Origin: Sphingomonadales bacterium Ga0077559
GTDB taxonomy: Bacteria; Pseudomonadota; Alphaproteobacteria; Sphingomonadales; Sphingomonadaceae
Direction: 5' to 3'
DNA: 49,991 nucleotides
Assembly (NCBI GenBank): GCA_001464315.1
Contig: LNFK01000049.1
Location: 1 to 49,991, forward strand
Below the pieces are notes generated by a model that searched no databases, was not told where the DNA came from, and saw only the letters and a program-made list of their open reading frames with translations. The position numbers and the translations under genes are program-made. This document shows positions 16,099 through 24,076 of this stretch, piece after piece; the first letter of the stretch is position 1, and each line of letters opens with the position of its first letter.

Positions 16099-16619
16099 AG
16101 CACCATCCCCGGCAGCATCAGTAATTTGACATCGACGACGCAGCCTTCAGCACGTTTGACCTGAACGAAAGCGGGCAAGTCAGTTATGGCGATGCGGTGC
16201 ACGATGATATTCTCACCCTCGACGCCGCCGCCATCGCTAATTCTGGCTAAACCAGATGCGCGTACGAGAGTGAAACTCTCGCTAACCATGCCGGGTGATG
16301 AGAAATATTCCCCAACAACATCAAATTTAGACGCGCGATAGCCGGTTTCTTCCTCCAACTCGCGGGCGGCGGAGATAAGAGCGTCTTCTCCGTCATCATG
16401 ATCGCCAATCAGACCAGCGGGCAGCTCAATGCAATTGGCGCCCAATGGCACTCGATATTGTTCCACTAGCAATACATGGCCGTCCTCGATTGCCAAGATG
16501 ACGGCGGCCTTAATTCCGCGTGCACGTCCGACATATTCCCATTTTCCGCGCCGTTTTGCGGTGATGAAACGGCCCTGCCACATTACCTCTTCTGGTTCTT
16601 CCATCTTACTATTGGCCAA
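16095..16619 (-). CDS. Nudix hydrolase (ADP-ribose pyrophosphatase-like)
   Basis: A 174-aa Nudix enzyme. The Nudix box fits exactly: G-x5-E-x7-REL-EEE-TGY (starting at GDHDDGEDALISAAREL). Upstream VLLVEQYRVPLGANCIELPA is typical of the NudF/ADP-ribose pyrophosphatase group, so the likely reaction is cleavage of ADP-ribose or a related nucleoside diphosphate sugar to a monophosphate. Substrate assignment is inference. It overlaps the convergent complex I subunit gene at its 3' end. Confidence 0.88.
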   Translation of the reverse strand: MANSKMEEPEEVMWQGRFITAKRRGKWEYVGRARGIKAAVILAIEDGHVLLVEQYRVPLGANCIELPAGLIGDHDDGEDALISAARELEEETGYRASKFDVVGEYFSSPGMVSESFTLVRASGLARISDGGGVEGENIIVHRIAITDLPAFVQVKRAEGCVVDVKLLMLPGMVL

Positions 16620-16628
16620 TCATCAGAA

Positions 16629-16700
16629 TTCGTCATGCTGAACTTGTTTCAGCACAACGCGCCGCCGCACGCTATCCTGAAACAAGTTCAGGATGACGAA
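16629..16700. repeat. Dispersed palindromic repeat, family A copy 3
   Basis: Two 26-nt inverted arms (16629-16654 and 16675-16700) with two mismatches and a 20-nt spacer. The left arm contains TGCTGAA-CTTGT-TTCAGCA and the right TCCTGAA-ACAAG-TTCAGGA: the two differences between the arms are paired G/C swaps that keep each arm's own hairpin intact. It lies between the Nudix start and the end of the TPM gene, which share an orientation. Confidence 0.88.
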
Positions 16701-16711
16701 GCTGGGACTTT

Positions 16712-17395
16712 TCACAGCTCAATCAAACGGTCGTGAAGTTCGTTAGGATTTTCGCTGCCTTTGGGGAAATGCTGGGCCAGCACAAACCCCATCTGCCGCA
16801 CCGCCTCTGCCATGCCATCACCGGGTTGGCCTGCCTTCACCCGGTCGAGCAAAGCGACCATGGCATCACCCCACACTTCGGGTGCGACCAGCTTGGCAAT
16901 TTCTTCATCAGCAACAATTTCGGCGCGATGTTCTTTCATCGACAGATAAAGTAAAACGCCGGTGCGCCCGATGGTCTTCGCCTCGGTTCCGACCTTGAAC
17001 ATCATGATCGCGCGCGCACGGACCCGCGCCATTTTGATGTATTTTGGTGTTAGCGCCAAGCGCAGCGGCATCCATTTCAAAATCAGCCACGTCCCGAACC
17101 ATTTCAGCCCGAGCGCCGTCATCAAGATCGCCAGATATTCGCGGGCGCTATATTCATGCTCCCAGCCAACCGTGATCCCTTCGATCAGCCCCAGATAAAA
17201 ATCGGGGAAAAGCATGTAGAAAAAAAGCGCAAGCAAGGCGACGACGCTGGCCCATGCCATGCCGATATCCTCATAATGATCGGACAGATCGGCAACGATA
17301 GTGACAATTTCGCCGCTTGTGTGCCGCTCTGCATCGGCAACCGCTGCCGTCACTAGGCTATGGTCGCCCTCGTCAATATGATCGACTTTCGACAT
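16712..17395 (-). CDS. TPM-domain membrane protein
   Basis: A 227-aa protein of the TPM (YgcG-like) superfamily with two membrane helices (about 46-66 and 88-107) that split the domain. N-terminal EGDHSLVTAAVADAERHTSG, then EIVTIVADLSDHYED; C-terminal EIVADEEIAKLVAPEVWGDA. It is the last gene of a lemA-ygcG-TPM operon (8-nt gap to the previous gene). Function is not established; the TPM fold is linked to phosphatase or chaperone-like roles in membrane protein turnover in other organisms. Confidence 0.82.
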   Translation of the reverse strand: MSKVDHIDEGDHSLVTAAVADAERHTSGEIVTIVADLSDHYEDIGMAWASVVALLALFFYMLFPDFYLGLIEGITVGWEHEYSAREYLAILMTALGLKWFGTWLILKWMPLRLALTPKYIKMARVRARAIMMFKVGTEAKTIGRTGVLLYLSMKEHRAEIVADEEIAKLVAPEVWGDAMVALLDRVKAGQPGDGMAEAVRQMGFVLAQHFPKGSENPNELHDRLIEL

Positions 17396-17403
17396 CTTTA
17401 TTC

Positions 17404-18216
17404 CTACCAGCCGCCCGAAGCGCCGCCGCCGCCGAAGCTGCCGCCTCCGCCGCCAAACCCGCCGCCACCAAAACCTCCGCCGCCGCCCCAGGACGAGCCG
17501 CCTCCACCGCCGCCCCAGTCACTCCCACCCCAGATGATTACCGGACCAACACCGCCACGCCGATGCCTGCGTCCGCCGCCGTTCAGCGAGCGGATGATCG
17601 GTAGCACGACGAAAAAGATGATAAACAGCAGGAAGATGATGGCACCGAAAGGAATGCCTTCGTCATTGCTATTCCGGCTTTGCTGGTTAGCTGCGGCGGC
17701 AATCTTGGCAGCTTCTTCCGGCGGCAGCTCGAGTTGAGCGATAATACGGTCGACGCCCGCGTTAATACCACTCGGGAAATCACCTGCCTTGAACGCGGGC
17801 GTGATATCGTTGCGGATAATTGTCGATGAAAGGCCATCGGTGAGTACGGGTTCGAGGCCGTAACCAACTTCGATCCGCATTTTGCGTTCGTTCGGCGCGA
17901 CAATCAGGATCGCGCCATTGTCCTTTTCGGCCTCGCCCTTGCCATCCTGGCCGAGCGCCCAGGCACGACCGAGCCGATAGCCGTAGTCGGAAATCTCATA
18001 GCCTTCGAGACTGTTGAGCGTCGCCACCACCAATTGCCGGTCGGTACGCGTTTCCAGCCCCTCAAGCTTGGCGGTGAGCGCAGCTTCCTGTGCTGGGTCG
18101 AGCAGATTGGCCTGATCGACCACACGTCCGGTCAGCTTGGGGAATGTTTGTGCAAGCGCCGACTGGCCGGTGAGGACCAGTAGCGCCGCAATCAAAAGGC
18201 CGATGGCCTTGTTCAT
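17404..18216 (-). CDS. YgcG-type TPM-domain protein with glycine-rich tail
   Basis: A 270-aa protein: signal peptide (1-22, cleavage near SALAQ), periplasmic TPM domain (about 30-150: GRVVDQANLLDPAQEAAL, then EVGYGLEPVLTDGLSSTIIR), one membrane helix (about 198-212: IFLLFIIFFVVLPII) and a low-complexity Gly/Ser/Trp C-terminal tail with repeated GGGGGFGGGGF units. The tail is typical of the family and is probably flexible. It sits between lemA and a second TPM gene, a conserved combination. Confidence 0.85.
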   Translation of the reverse strand: MNKAIGLLIAALLVLTGQSALAQTFPKLTGRVVDQANLLDPAQEAALTAKLEGLETRTDRQLVVATLNSLEGYEISDYGYRLGRAWALGQDGKGEAEKDNGAILIVAPNERKMRIEVGYGLEPVLTDGLSSTIIRNDITPAFKAGDFPSGINAGVDRIIAQLELPPEEAAKIAAAANQQSRNSNDEGIPFGAIIFLLFIIFFVVLPIIRSLNGGGRRHRRGGVGPVIIWGGSDWGGGGGGSSWGGGGGFGGGGFGGGGGSFGGGGASGGW

Positions 18217-18240
18217 TTCAATGTCCCGTAAAAAGGGCTG

Positions 18241-18849
18241 TTAAGTGGCAGGCGCCATGTCGACCGTTGGCGCGGCTTCGGCACCAGGTGTGGTTGCCTG
18301 ATACGGTACCATCGGCTTTGCCCCGTGGATCACCTTTGCGCCGATGATGTCGGGGAACGTACGGATCGTCGTGTTATAGCCGCGCACTGCTTCGTTATAA
18401 TCGCGCAGCGTAATGCGGACGCGGTTTTCCTGGCCCTCGAGCTGGTCTTGCAGCTTCAGATAGCCTTCCTGGCTTTTAAGTTGCGGATATGCCTCCACCG
18501 ACACGAGCAGGCGCGCAAGGCTGCCCGAAAGCTGGTTTTGCGCGTCTTGGAAAGCCGCCATTTTGGCCGGATCGCTCAGGTCTTCTGGGTTGACCTGAAT
18601 GTTCGGCGCGGTCGCGCGGGCGCGGGCTTCGATCACTTCGGTGAGCGTCTTGTTTTCTTGCGCTGCAGCACCCTTCACCACGTTAGCGAGGTTGGGAATA
18701 AGGTTGGCGCGCTCCTGAAACGCGGCCTGCACATCGGCCCATTTGGCTTTGGCATTCTCTTCGGCTGTCGGCACGCTGTTGATGCCGCATCCTGCCAATG
18801 AAACCACCGCAACGGGAACCAAAAGAAATTTCGTAAAATCGGTACGCAT
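18241..18849 (-). CDS. lemA: LemA family lipoprotein
   Basis: A 202-aa LemA homologue. The N-terminus ends in a lipobox (SLAGC, C21), so it is probably a lipoprotein, unlike LemA members that keep an uncleaved membrane anchor. The helical core has NAKAKWADVQAAFQERANLI, NLANVVKGAA and YNEAVRGYNTTI, the family's hallmark positions. The ATG at 18849 follows a strong GGAGGAG site; the longer upstream frame lacks one and runs through the promoter region. It is first in an operon with two TPM genes. Function is unknown despite wide conservation. Confidence 0.88.
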   Translation of the reverse strand: MRTDFTKFLLVPVAVVSLAGCGINSVPTAEENAKAKWADVQAAFQERANLIPNLANVVKGAAAQENKTLTEVIEARARATAPNIQVNPEDLSDPAKMAAFQDAQNQLSGSLARLLVSVEAYPQLKSQEGYLKLQDQLEGQENRVRITLRDYNEAVRGYNTTIRTFPDIIGAKVIHGAKPMVPYQATTPGAEAAPTVDMAPAT

Positions 18850-18892
18850 CGAATGAACTCCTCCGACAGGCGACATGCCCGCGTGTATTAGT

Positions 18893-18921
18893 GATATAAG
18901 GCGCGACAAGATTTTACACAA
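18893..18921 (-). promoter_or_regulatory. Candidate lemA promoter
   Basis: On the minus strand TTGTGT (18916-18921) and TATATC (18893-18898) are 17 nt apart, placing the -10 about 44 nt upstream of the lemA ATG. Consensus matching only. Confidence 0.4.
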
Positions 18922-18961
18922 GGATTGCTGTCGGTTGCATGTAAAATATGCAACATGTTGC
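18911..18961. promoter_or_regulatory. Nested palindromes between lemA and mscL
   Basis: Three overlapping inverted repeats occupy about 50 nt: ATTTTACA (18911-18918) with TGTAAAAT (18940-18947); GTTGCAT (18934-18940) with ATGCAAC (18948-18954), 7-nt spacer; and the 12-nt perfect palindrome GCAACATGTTGC (18950-18961). GTTGC recurs three times. The position upstream of mscL and overlapping the lemA -35 region suits a regulator-binding cluster, but no known regulator is recognised. Confidence 0.4.
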
Positions 18962-18988
18962 GTCATCTATCAAAAGGGAGAATTAAAT

Positions 18989-19399
18989 ATGTTTAGTGAG
19001 TTTAAAGCCTTTATTGCGCGCGGTAACGTGCTGGATCTGGCAGTTGGTGTTCTTATCGGGGCGGCATTCGGAAAAATCATTACCTCGCTGACTGACGATG
19101 TTATCATGCCGTTTATATCGTTGCTTACCGGCGGTGGCGTAGACTTCAGCAGCAAATATATTGTGCTTGGCGGCGCAGAAAAAATAACCGCAGGGATGTC
19201 GCTGGTTGCTGCAAAAGCCGCGGGCGCGAACGTGCTCGCATGGGGCAGCTTCATTACCGCGTTCATTAACTTCCTCATCCTCGCATTCGTCATTTTTATG
19301 ATCGTGCGTCAGGCAAACAGGATGATGCCGCCACCTGCGGCAGGTCCTACCGATGTCGATCTGCTCACCGAAATCCGCGACGAATTGCGTAAGAACTGA
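18989..19399 (+). CDS. mscL: Large-conductance mechanosensitive channel MscL
   Basis: A 136-aa channel subunit that opens under membrane tension to release solutes during hypo-osmotic shock. The N-terminus FSEFKAFIARGNVLDLAVGV contains the pore-lining TM1 (LDLAVGVLIGAAFGKIITSL), and TM2 is ITAFINFLILAFVIFMIVRQ, followed by a cytoplasmic helix. Length is standard. AAAGGGAG precedes the ATG at 18989; the longer frame has no comparable site. Confidence 0.95.
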   Translation: MFSEFKAFIARGNVLDLAVGVLIGAAFGKIITSLTDDVIMPFISLLTGGGVDFSSKYIVLGGAEKITAGMSLVAAKAAGANVLAWGSFITAFINFLILAFVIFMIVRQANRMMPPPAAGPTDVDLLTEIRDELRKN

Positions 19400-19464
19400 T
19401 CTGAAGCAACCACCGCGCGATGCGGTGATTGCAATGCGTTCGGGGCTATAGCATAGCGCCAGCG

Positions 19465-20718
19465 ATGAATGCTTCGGACCAGAATATAGGACGCCATCTG
19501 CCCAGCGACGCTGAAAATGCGCCGGGCGTTGGCGGCCTTTTTGTGCGCGGACTGAACCGGCTGCTCGACAGGATCGACGCGGGGTTGGCTGAGGGTTCGA
19601 TTGAAGGCCATCTGCCCGATGGCAGCCGACGGATTTTAGGCGGGCGGCGCGCTGGGCCCGTGGCTGAAATGAACATTCGCAGCTGGCATGCGCTACGGCG
19701 GATTGCGTGGAGCGGTTCGATCGGGCTGTACGAAGGCTGGGACAAGGGCGAATGGGACAGCCCCGATCCCGTCCAGATATTCGCGCTGTTCGTGCAAAAC
19801 CGCAATACACTGGGTAACAGCGCACGTGCAAAGGGGCCATTGCGGCTGGCGTCCCGCGCATTTCATTTTTTGCGGCGAAACAGCAAGTCCGGCGCGCGGC
19901 GCAACATCGAATTTCATTATGACCTGGGCAATGATTTCTACGCCGCCTGGCTTGATGACAGCATGACCTATTCTGGCGCCATATTTGCCGAACCATTAAG
20001 CGATGATGAGCCGCTGGAAGCTGCACAGGCACGGAAAATCGATGCTTTGCTTGACCGGCTGGAACTGAAAAATGGCGACCGCTTACTCGAAATAGGCTGC
20101 GGCTGGGGCAGTTTGGCGGAGCGGGCTTTGGCTCAGGCCGATATTGATTATTATGGCATAACGCTGTCGGCTGAACAAAAAGCCTATGCTGACAACCGGT
20201 TGGCCGCGTGCAAGTGCTCGCAAGTAACGCTCTCCGATTACCGCGATGTCACCGGTATATTCGACGCCATTGCCAGCGCCGAAATGGTGGAAGCCGTTGG
20301 CCAGGAATATTGGCCTGCCTATCTGCAATCCATCGCCCGAAATCTGAAACCCGGCGGACGCGCTGCCATCCAGCTGATTTCAATCGCCGATGACATATTC
20401 GAACCCTATGCGCGCAGCATGGATTTCATCCAGCGGTACATCTTCCCCGGCGGAATGCTGCTTTCCGAAAGCCGTTTCAAAGCGATAGCGCAAGCAAATG
20501 GTTTGGTGTGGCAAGATCAGCAGGTTTTCGGGCTGCATTATGCAGAGACGCTTCTGCGCTGGCGCGTGCGGTTCGATGCGGCAGTGAAGGAAGAGCGACT
20601 GCCACCTGGTTTCGATGATAAATTCATTCGCCTGTGGCGTTACTATCTGATGTATTGCGAAGGCGGGTTTAGGGGTGGCGGAATTGATGTCGCGCAAGTG
20701 ACTTTGGTAAAACAATGA
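19465..20718 (+). CDS. cfa: Cyclopropane-fatty-acyl-phospholipid synthase family methyltransferase
   Basis: A 417-aa SAM-dependent enzyme of the CFA synthase family, which adds a methylene group across acyl-chain double bonds of membrane lipids. Seen: IEFHYDLGNDFYAAWLDDSM and MTYSGAIF, the SAM site LLEIGCGWGSLAERAL, and IASAEMVEAVGQEYWPAYLQ. Family members may instead make other methylated lipids. The ATG at 19465 (MNASDQNIG) is chosen, though no strong ribosome site is visible. The serine hydrolase gene follows 18 nt later. Confidence 0.9.
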   Translation: MNASDQNIGRHLPSDAENAPGVGGLFVRGLNRLLDRIDAGLAEGSIEGHLPDGSRRILGGRRAGPVAEMNIRSWHALRRIAWSGSIGLYEGWDKGEWDSPDPVQIFALFVQNRNTLGNSARAKGPLRLASRAFHFLRRNSKSGARRNIEFHYDLGNDFYAAWLDDSMTYSGAIFAEPLSDDEPLEAAQARKIDALLDRLELKNGDRLLEIGCGWGSLAERALAQADIDYYGITLSAEQKAYADNRLAACKCSQVTLSDYRDVTGIFDAIASAEMVEAVGQEYWPAYLQSIARNLKPGGRAAIQLISIADDIFEPYARSMDFIQRYIFPGGMLLSESRFKAIAQANGLVWQDQQVFGLHYAETLLRWRVRFDAAVKEERLPPGFDDKFIRLWRYYLMYCEGGFRGGGIDVAQVTLVKQ

Positions 20719-20736
20719 TATTCGGGGAGGGGCAGG

Positions 20737-21945
20737 ATGAAGAAGTGGTTGTTGGGGATATTGCTGGTTATTATGGTTGCAGCAGGCGTGTTTTGGATGA
20801 CCGCCGACAAGGACATGAAGCGCCTTGTCTCCAACTTACCGACGGACGCTAACGTGCTGTTCTGGTCCATTCCGCAACGCGACGCAGCCTTCCGCACTAT
20901 GGACCGCCTGCCTGTCCTGGCAAAGGCAAATATCATTGAAGCTGGCGAAGATGTGTATCCGCTACCGAAGGGAGAGCCGCTTAATATTGCCACCAACATA
21001 GATGCCTATATGAAGGCCCAACGCACAGCCGGACTGGTCATCATTCAGGACGGCAAAATTCGGCTTGAAAAATATGGTCTCGATTTCAGTGGCGATGGCA
21101 AATGGACAAGCTTCTCAGTGGCCAAATCGTTTACATCGACACTGGTAGGTGCAGCGATCAAGGACGGATATATCAAAAGCATCGACGACAAGGTCTCAGC
21201 CTATATTCCTGATCTCAAAGGGTCGGTTTACGATGACGTGTCGATCGAACAGCTTTTGACGATGAAATCAGGTGTAAAATGGAACGAAGATTATGGCGAT
21301 CCAAAATCTGACGTCGCCTTGTTTAATAAGCACAAGGCTGAACCCGGTGTCGATGTTACCGTCAGCTATATGCGCAAATTGCCCCGCGAAGCTCCGGCGG
21401 GCACCAAATGGGTCTATAAAACCGGCGAGACCAATTTGATCGGCGTACTCGTAAGCTCCGCCACGAAGAAAAAGCTGTCTGATTATCTGTCCGAAAAAGT
21501 CTGGGCACCGTTTGGGATGGAGCAGGACGCAAGCTGGTTGCTTGGTGCAACCGGGCATGAAATCAGCGGTTGCTGCATTCAGGCATCGACCCGCGATTAT
21601 GCACGGCTGGGGTTATTCATGCTCGGCGGTGGCGTTGCTGATGGCAAATCGGTATTGCCCGACGGATGGATCGCGGCGGCGACGACCAAGCAAGCCGACA
21701 TTGGCGATCCCGAAAATGGTTACGGGTATCAATGGTGGACGGTCAATGACGGCAGCTACGCAGCGCAGGGCATATTCGGGCAGGGGATATTTATCGATCC
21801 CAAGCGCAAGCTGATCATCGCCTCGAACAGCAACTGGCCGCAAGCAACTGACCAGCAGGGCGGAGATCAAGGCCAAAAGCGCGCCTTGTTCTATAAGCAG
21901 GTGCAACTTGCCATCGACAATGAGGCCAAATCGACGGCCAAATAA
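20737..21945 (+). CDS. Serine hydrolase, beta-lactamase class C family
   Basis: A 402-aa protein with an N-terminal membrane anchor or signal (residues 5-22, LLGILLVIMVAAGVFWMT). The penicillin-binding-like fold shows SVAKSFTS (SxxK nucleophile motif) and KWVYKTGETNLIG for the tyrosine motif. It resembles class C beta-lactamase-related esterases and 6-aminohexanoate-dimer hydrolases. Substrate is unknown; resistance should not be inferred. GGGGAGGGGC precedes the ATG. Probably cotranscribed with cfa. Confidence 0.87.
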   Translation: MKKWLLGILLVIMVAAGVFWMTADKDMKRLVSNLPTDANVLFWSIPQRDAAFRTMDRLPVLAKANIIEAGEDVYPLPKGEPLNIATNIDAYMKAQRTAGLVIIQDGKIRLEKYGLDFSGDGKWTSFSVAKSFTSTLVGAAIKDGYIKSIDDKVSAYIPDLKGSVYDDVSIEQLLTMKSGVKWNEDYGDPKSDVALFNKHKAEPGVDVTVSYMRKLPREAPAGTKWVYKTGETNLIGVLVSSATKKKLSDYLSEKVWAPFGMEQDASWLLGATGHEISGCCIQASTRDYARLGLFMLGGGVADGKSVLPDGWIAAATTKQADIGDPENGYGYQWWTVNDGSYAAQGIFGQGIFIDPKRKLIIASNSNWPQATDQQGGDQGQKRALFYKQVQLAIDNEAKSTAK

Positions 21946-21971
21946 TATCAGCCTTCGGCAATTATATTGCG

Positions 21972-22004
21972 ACCGCGAAAAGGGCTTTTCTAGCGGCGGT
22001 TTTT
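21972..22004 (+). terminator. Putative intrinsic terminator after the serine hydrolase
   Basis: ACCGC (21972-21976) can pair with GCGGT (21996-22000), and GAAAAG (21977-21982) pairs with CTTTTC (21985-21990), followed by five T (22000-22004). The inner loop is only two bases and there is a small bulge, so the structure is imperfect. It lies between the serine hydrolase stop and the transporter operon. Confidence 0.4.
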
Positions 22005-22049
22005 GGTCCAGCATGCTGCCAGGATCGTAGCTTAGCCGGGAGGAAATCG

Positions 22050-23159
22050 ATGGACTTCAAGACATTCTTGCACGCAGGCAGCAACCGCCGCGCGATGCTC
22101 AAGGGCATGGGTGTGGCCGCCGTCGGCTTCTCGCTGACTGGCGCGCTATCGGGTTGTGGCGAGAAGGAAGCTGCAAAACTTGCCAATGGCGAGGAAGCCA
22201 AGCTGAACTTCTACAACTGGGACACCTATATCGGTGAAACGACGCTTGAGGATTATAAGGACAAAGCCGGCGTCGACGTAAACATGACATTGTTTGCCAG
22301 CAACGACGAATTGTTCGCAAAGCTGCGCGCCGGTAACCAGGGCTATGATGTGATTGTACCGTCGAACGACTTTGTCGAGCGCATGGCTTCGGCGGATATG
22401 CTGATGCCTCTCGATCAGGCGCAAATCCCGAACTTCAAAAATGTCGCCAAGGATTATCAGGACGTGCCTTATGATCCGGCGCGCAAATATTCGATGCCCT
22501 ACACCTGGCTGGCGCTCGGCATCGGTTATCGCAAGTCAAAGGTTCAGGGCGTTCCCGATAGCTGGAAGGTATTGTTCGACAGCGACCAGTATAAGGGCCG
22601 CATTGCAGTGCTGTCCGAGGCTGGCGATATGTTCCGGCTTTACGGCAAATATATGGGCAAGTCGGTCAACGGCCTAACTGACGCAGATCTCAAAGCCATC
22701 GAGGCGATGATGATCAAGCAGAAGCCGAATATCAAATCCTTCCACGAAGATAACGGTCAGGACCTGTTGCTGAAGGGCGAGGTCGATGTCGTGCTCGAAT
22801 ATAATGGCGATATCGCCCAAGCAATGGTCGAGGATCCCGATATTGGATTTGTCATCCCCAAAGAAGGCAGCCAACTCAATTCGGATAATCTGTGCATTCC
22901 CAAGGGCGCGCCACACCCGCAGAACGCTCACGCCTTCATCAACTATCTGCTCGATGCCGAGGCGGGGAAGAAGATTACTGAAACGATCCTGTACCCGACG
23001 CCAAACGATGCGGCCAAGGCGTTGATGCCTGAGGAATACAAGAACAACACGGTGATTTTCCCGCCTGCCGATGTGTTGGCAAAGTGCGAATATGCGAAGT
23101 TCAATCCGGAACTTCAGCCGAAATATGAGGAGGCCTTCACCCGCGTGCGTGCGGCCTAA
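22050..23159 (+). CDS. potD: Polyamine ABC transporter substrate-binding protein
   Basis: A 369-aa periplasmic binding protein of the PotD/PotF group (spermidine/putrescine). The N-terminus has twin arginines (R13, R14) before a hydrophobic stretch and a lipobox LSGC (C36), suggesting a lipoprotein exported by Sec or Tat. The mature domain has LNFYNWDTYIGETTLEDY, GYDVIVPSNDFVERM and VVLEYNGDIAQAM, typical of the family. GGGAGGAAATCG gives a strong ribosome site. First gene of a four-gene importer operon. Exact ligand (putrescine or spermidine) is not readable by eye. Confidence 0.9.
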   Translation: MDFKTFLHAGSNRRAMLKGMGVAAVGFSLTGALSGCGEKEAAKLANGEEAKLNFYNWDTYIGETTLEDYKDKAGVDVNMTLFASNDELFAKLRAGNQGYDVIVPSNDFVERMASADMLMPLDQAQIPNFKNVAKDYQDVPYDPARKYSMPYTWLALGIGYRKSKVQGVPDSWKVLFDSDQYKGRIAVLSEAGDMFRLYGKYMGKSVNGLTDADLKAIEAMMIKQKPNIKSFHEDNGQDLLLKGEVDVVLEYNGDIAQAMVEDPDIGFVIPKEGSQLNSDNLCIPKGAPHPQNAHAFINYLLDAEAGKKITETILYPTPNDAAKALMPEEYKNNTVIFPPADVLAKCEYAKFNPELQPKYEEAFTRVRAA

Positions 23160-23161
23160 TT

Positions 23162-24076
23162 ATGTCCGGCGCGCTGCAGGACTGGAAGAGCCAGAAACGA
23201 CCGTTCGCCGCGATTGCAACGGCGCCGGTCTTCTGGCTCGCTTTGTTCTTCGTCGCGCCGATGGCTATTGTCTGGCTGTATAGTTTTGGCCAGAATGTCG
23301 GCCCTGCCAGCATCGAAATTTCGGGAACGCTCGATAATTACAAGCGCGCGACTGAGTGGCTATATCTCTCGATATTCCTGAAAAGCCTCGCGGTTGCGGC
23401 GCTAACCACGCTTATTTGCCTGATCATCGGTTTTCCGGTGGCGATGGCGATTACCTTTGCCGCGCCGAAGTGGCGACCATGGTTGCTGCTCGGGATCATG
23501 CTGCCGTTCTGGACCAACCTGCTGATCCGGACCTACGCGCTGATGGCACTGATGGGCACCAATGGATATATGAATAAAGGGCTGGGCGGGCTTTGGGAAG
23601 GTGCGAGCTGGTTGCGGACACTCGTCGGGATGCAGCCGCTTGAGGCCTGGACGCCGGTGCAGTTGCTCTACAATAATTTCGCTGTCGTTTTGGGGCTGGT
23701 CTATGTCCATCTGCCCTTCATGGTCCTGCCGCTCTATTCAGCGCTCGACCGGCTGGACAAGAGCCTGATCGAGGCAAGCCTCGACCTAGGCGCGGGGCAT
23801 TTCAAGACCTTCATGAAAGTGGTCGTTCCGCTTGCCGCCCCCGGCATTGTGGCAGGAGTGATGATCACGCTCATTCCTGCATTGGGCGCGTATCTTACAC
23901 CCGACCTGATGGGCGGCACCGACAGCCAAATGATCGCCAATGTCATCGAACGCCAGTTCAAGCGCGCGAACGACTGGCCGTTCGGCGCGGCGCTATCGTT
24001 CCTGTTGATCTACGCCATGTTTATCCTGATTGCGCTACAATCAATGCGAGCCAACAAAGTGAAGGAGGTGCGCTGA
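23162..24076 (+). CDS. potB: Polyamine ABC transporter permease (PotB-like)
   Basis: A 304-aa inner-membrane permease of the PotB/PotH type with about six helices. The EAA loop that contacts the ATPase is visible as LIEASLDLGAGHFKTFMKVV. The ATG starts 2 nt after the binding-protein stop, and its own stop overlaps the next permease start by one base (TGATG). It forms a heterodimer with PotC by family knowledge. Confidence 0.92.
   Translation: MSGALQDWKSQKRPFAAIATAPVFWLALFFVAPMAIVWLYSFGQNVGPASIEISGTLDNYKRATEWLYLSIFLKSLAVAALTTLICLIIGFPVAMAITFAAPKWRPWLLLGIMLPFWTNLLIRTYALMALMGTNGYMNKGLGGLWEGASWLRTLVGMQPLEAWTPVQLLYNNFAVVLGLVYVHLPFMVLPLYSALDRLDKSLIEASLDLGAGHFKTFMKVVVPLAAPGIVAGVMITLIPALGAYLTPDLMGGTDSQMIANVIERQFKRANDWPFGAALSFLLIYAMFILIALQSMRANKVKEVR

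Noticed and set aside
18983-20032. 349-aa reading frame opposite mscL and cfa
   Set aside because: It is antisense to two well-identified genes, rich in Arg, Cys and Ala as expected from a shadow frame in GC-rich DNA, and has no recognisable motif.
20737-21945. Beta-lactamase resistance gene
   Set aside because: The fold is shared by many esterases and amidases; the class C hallmark motifs beyond SxxK are not clearly met, so antibiotic resistance cannot be claimed.
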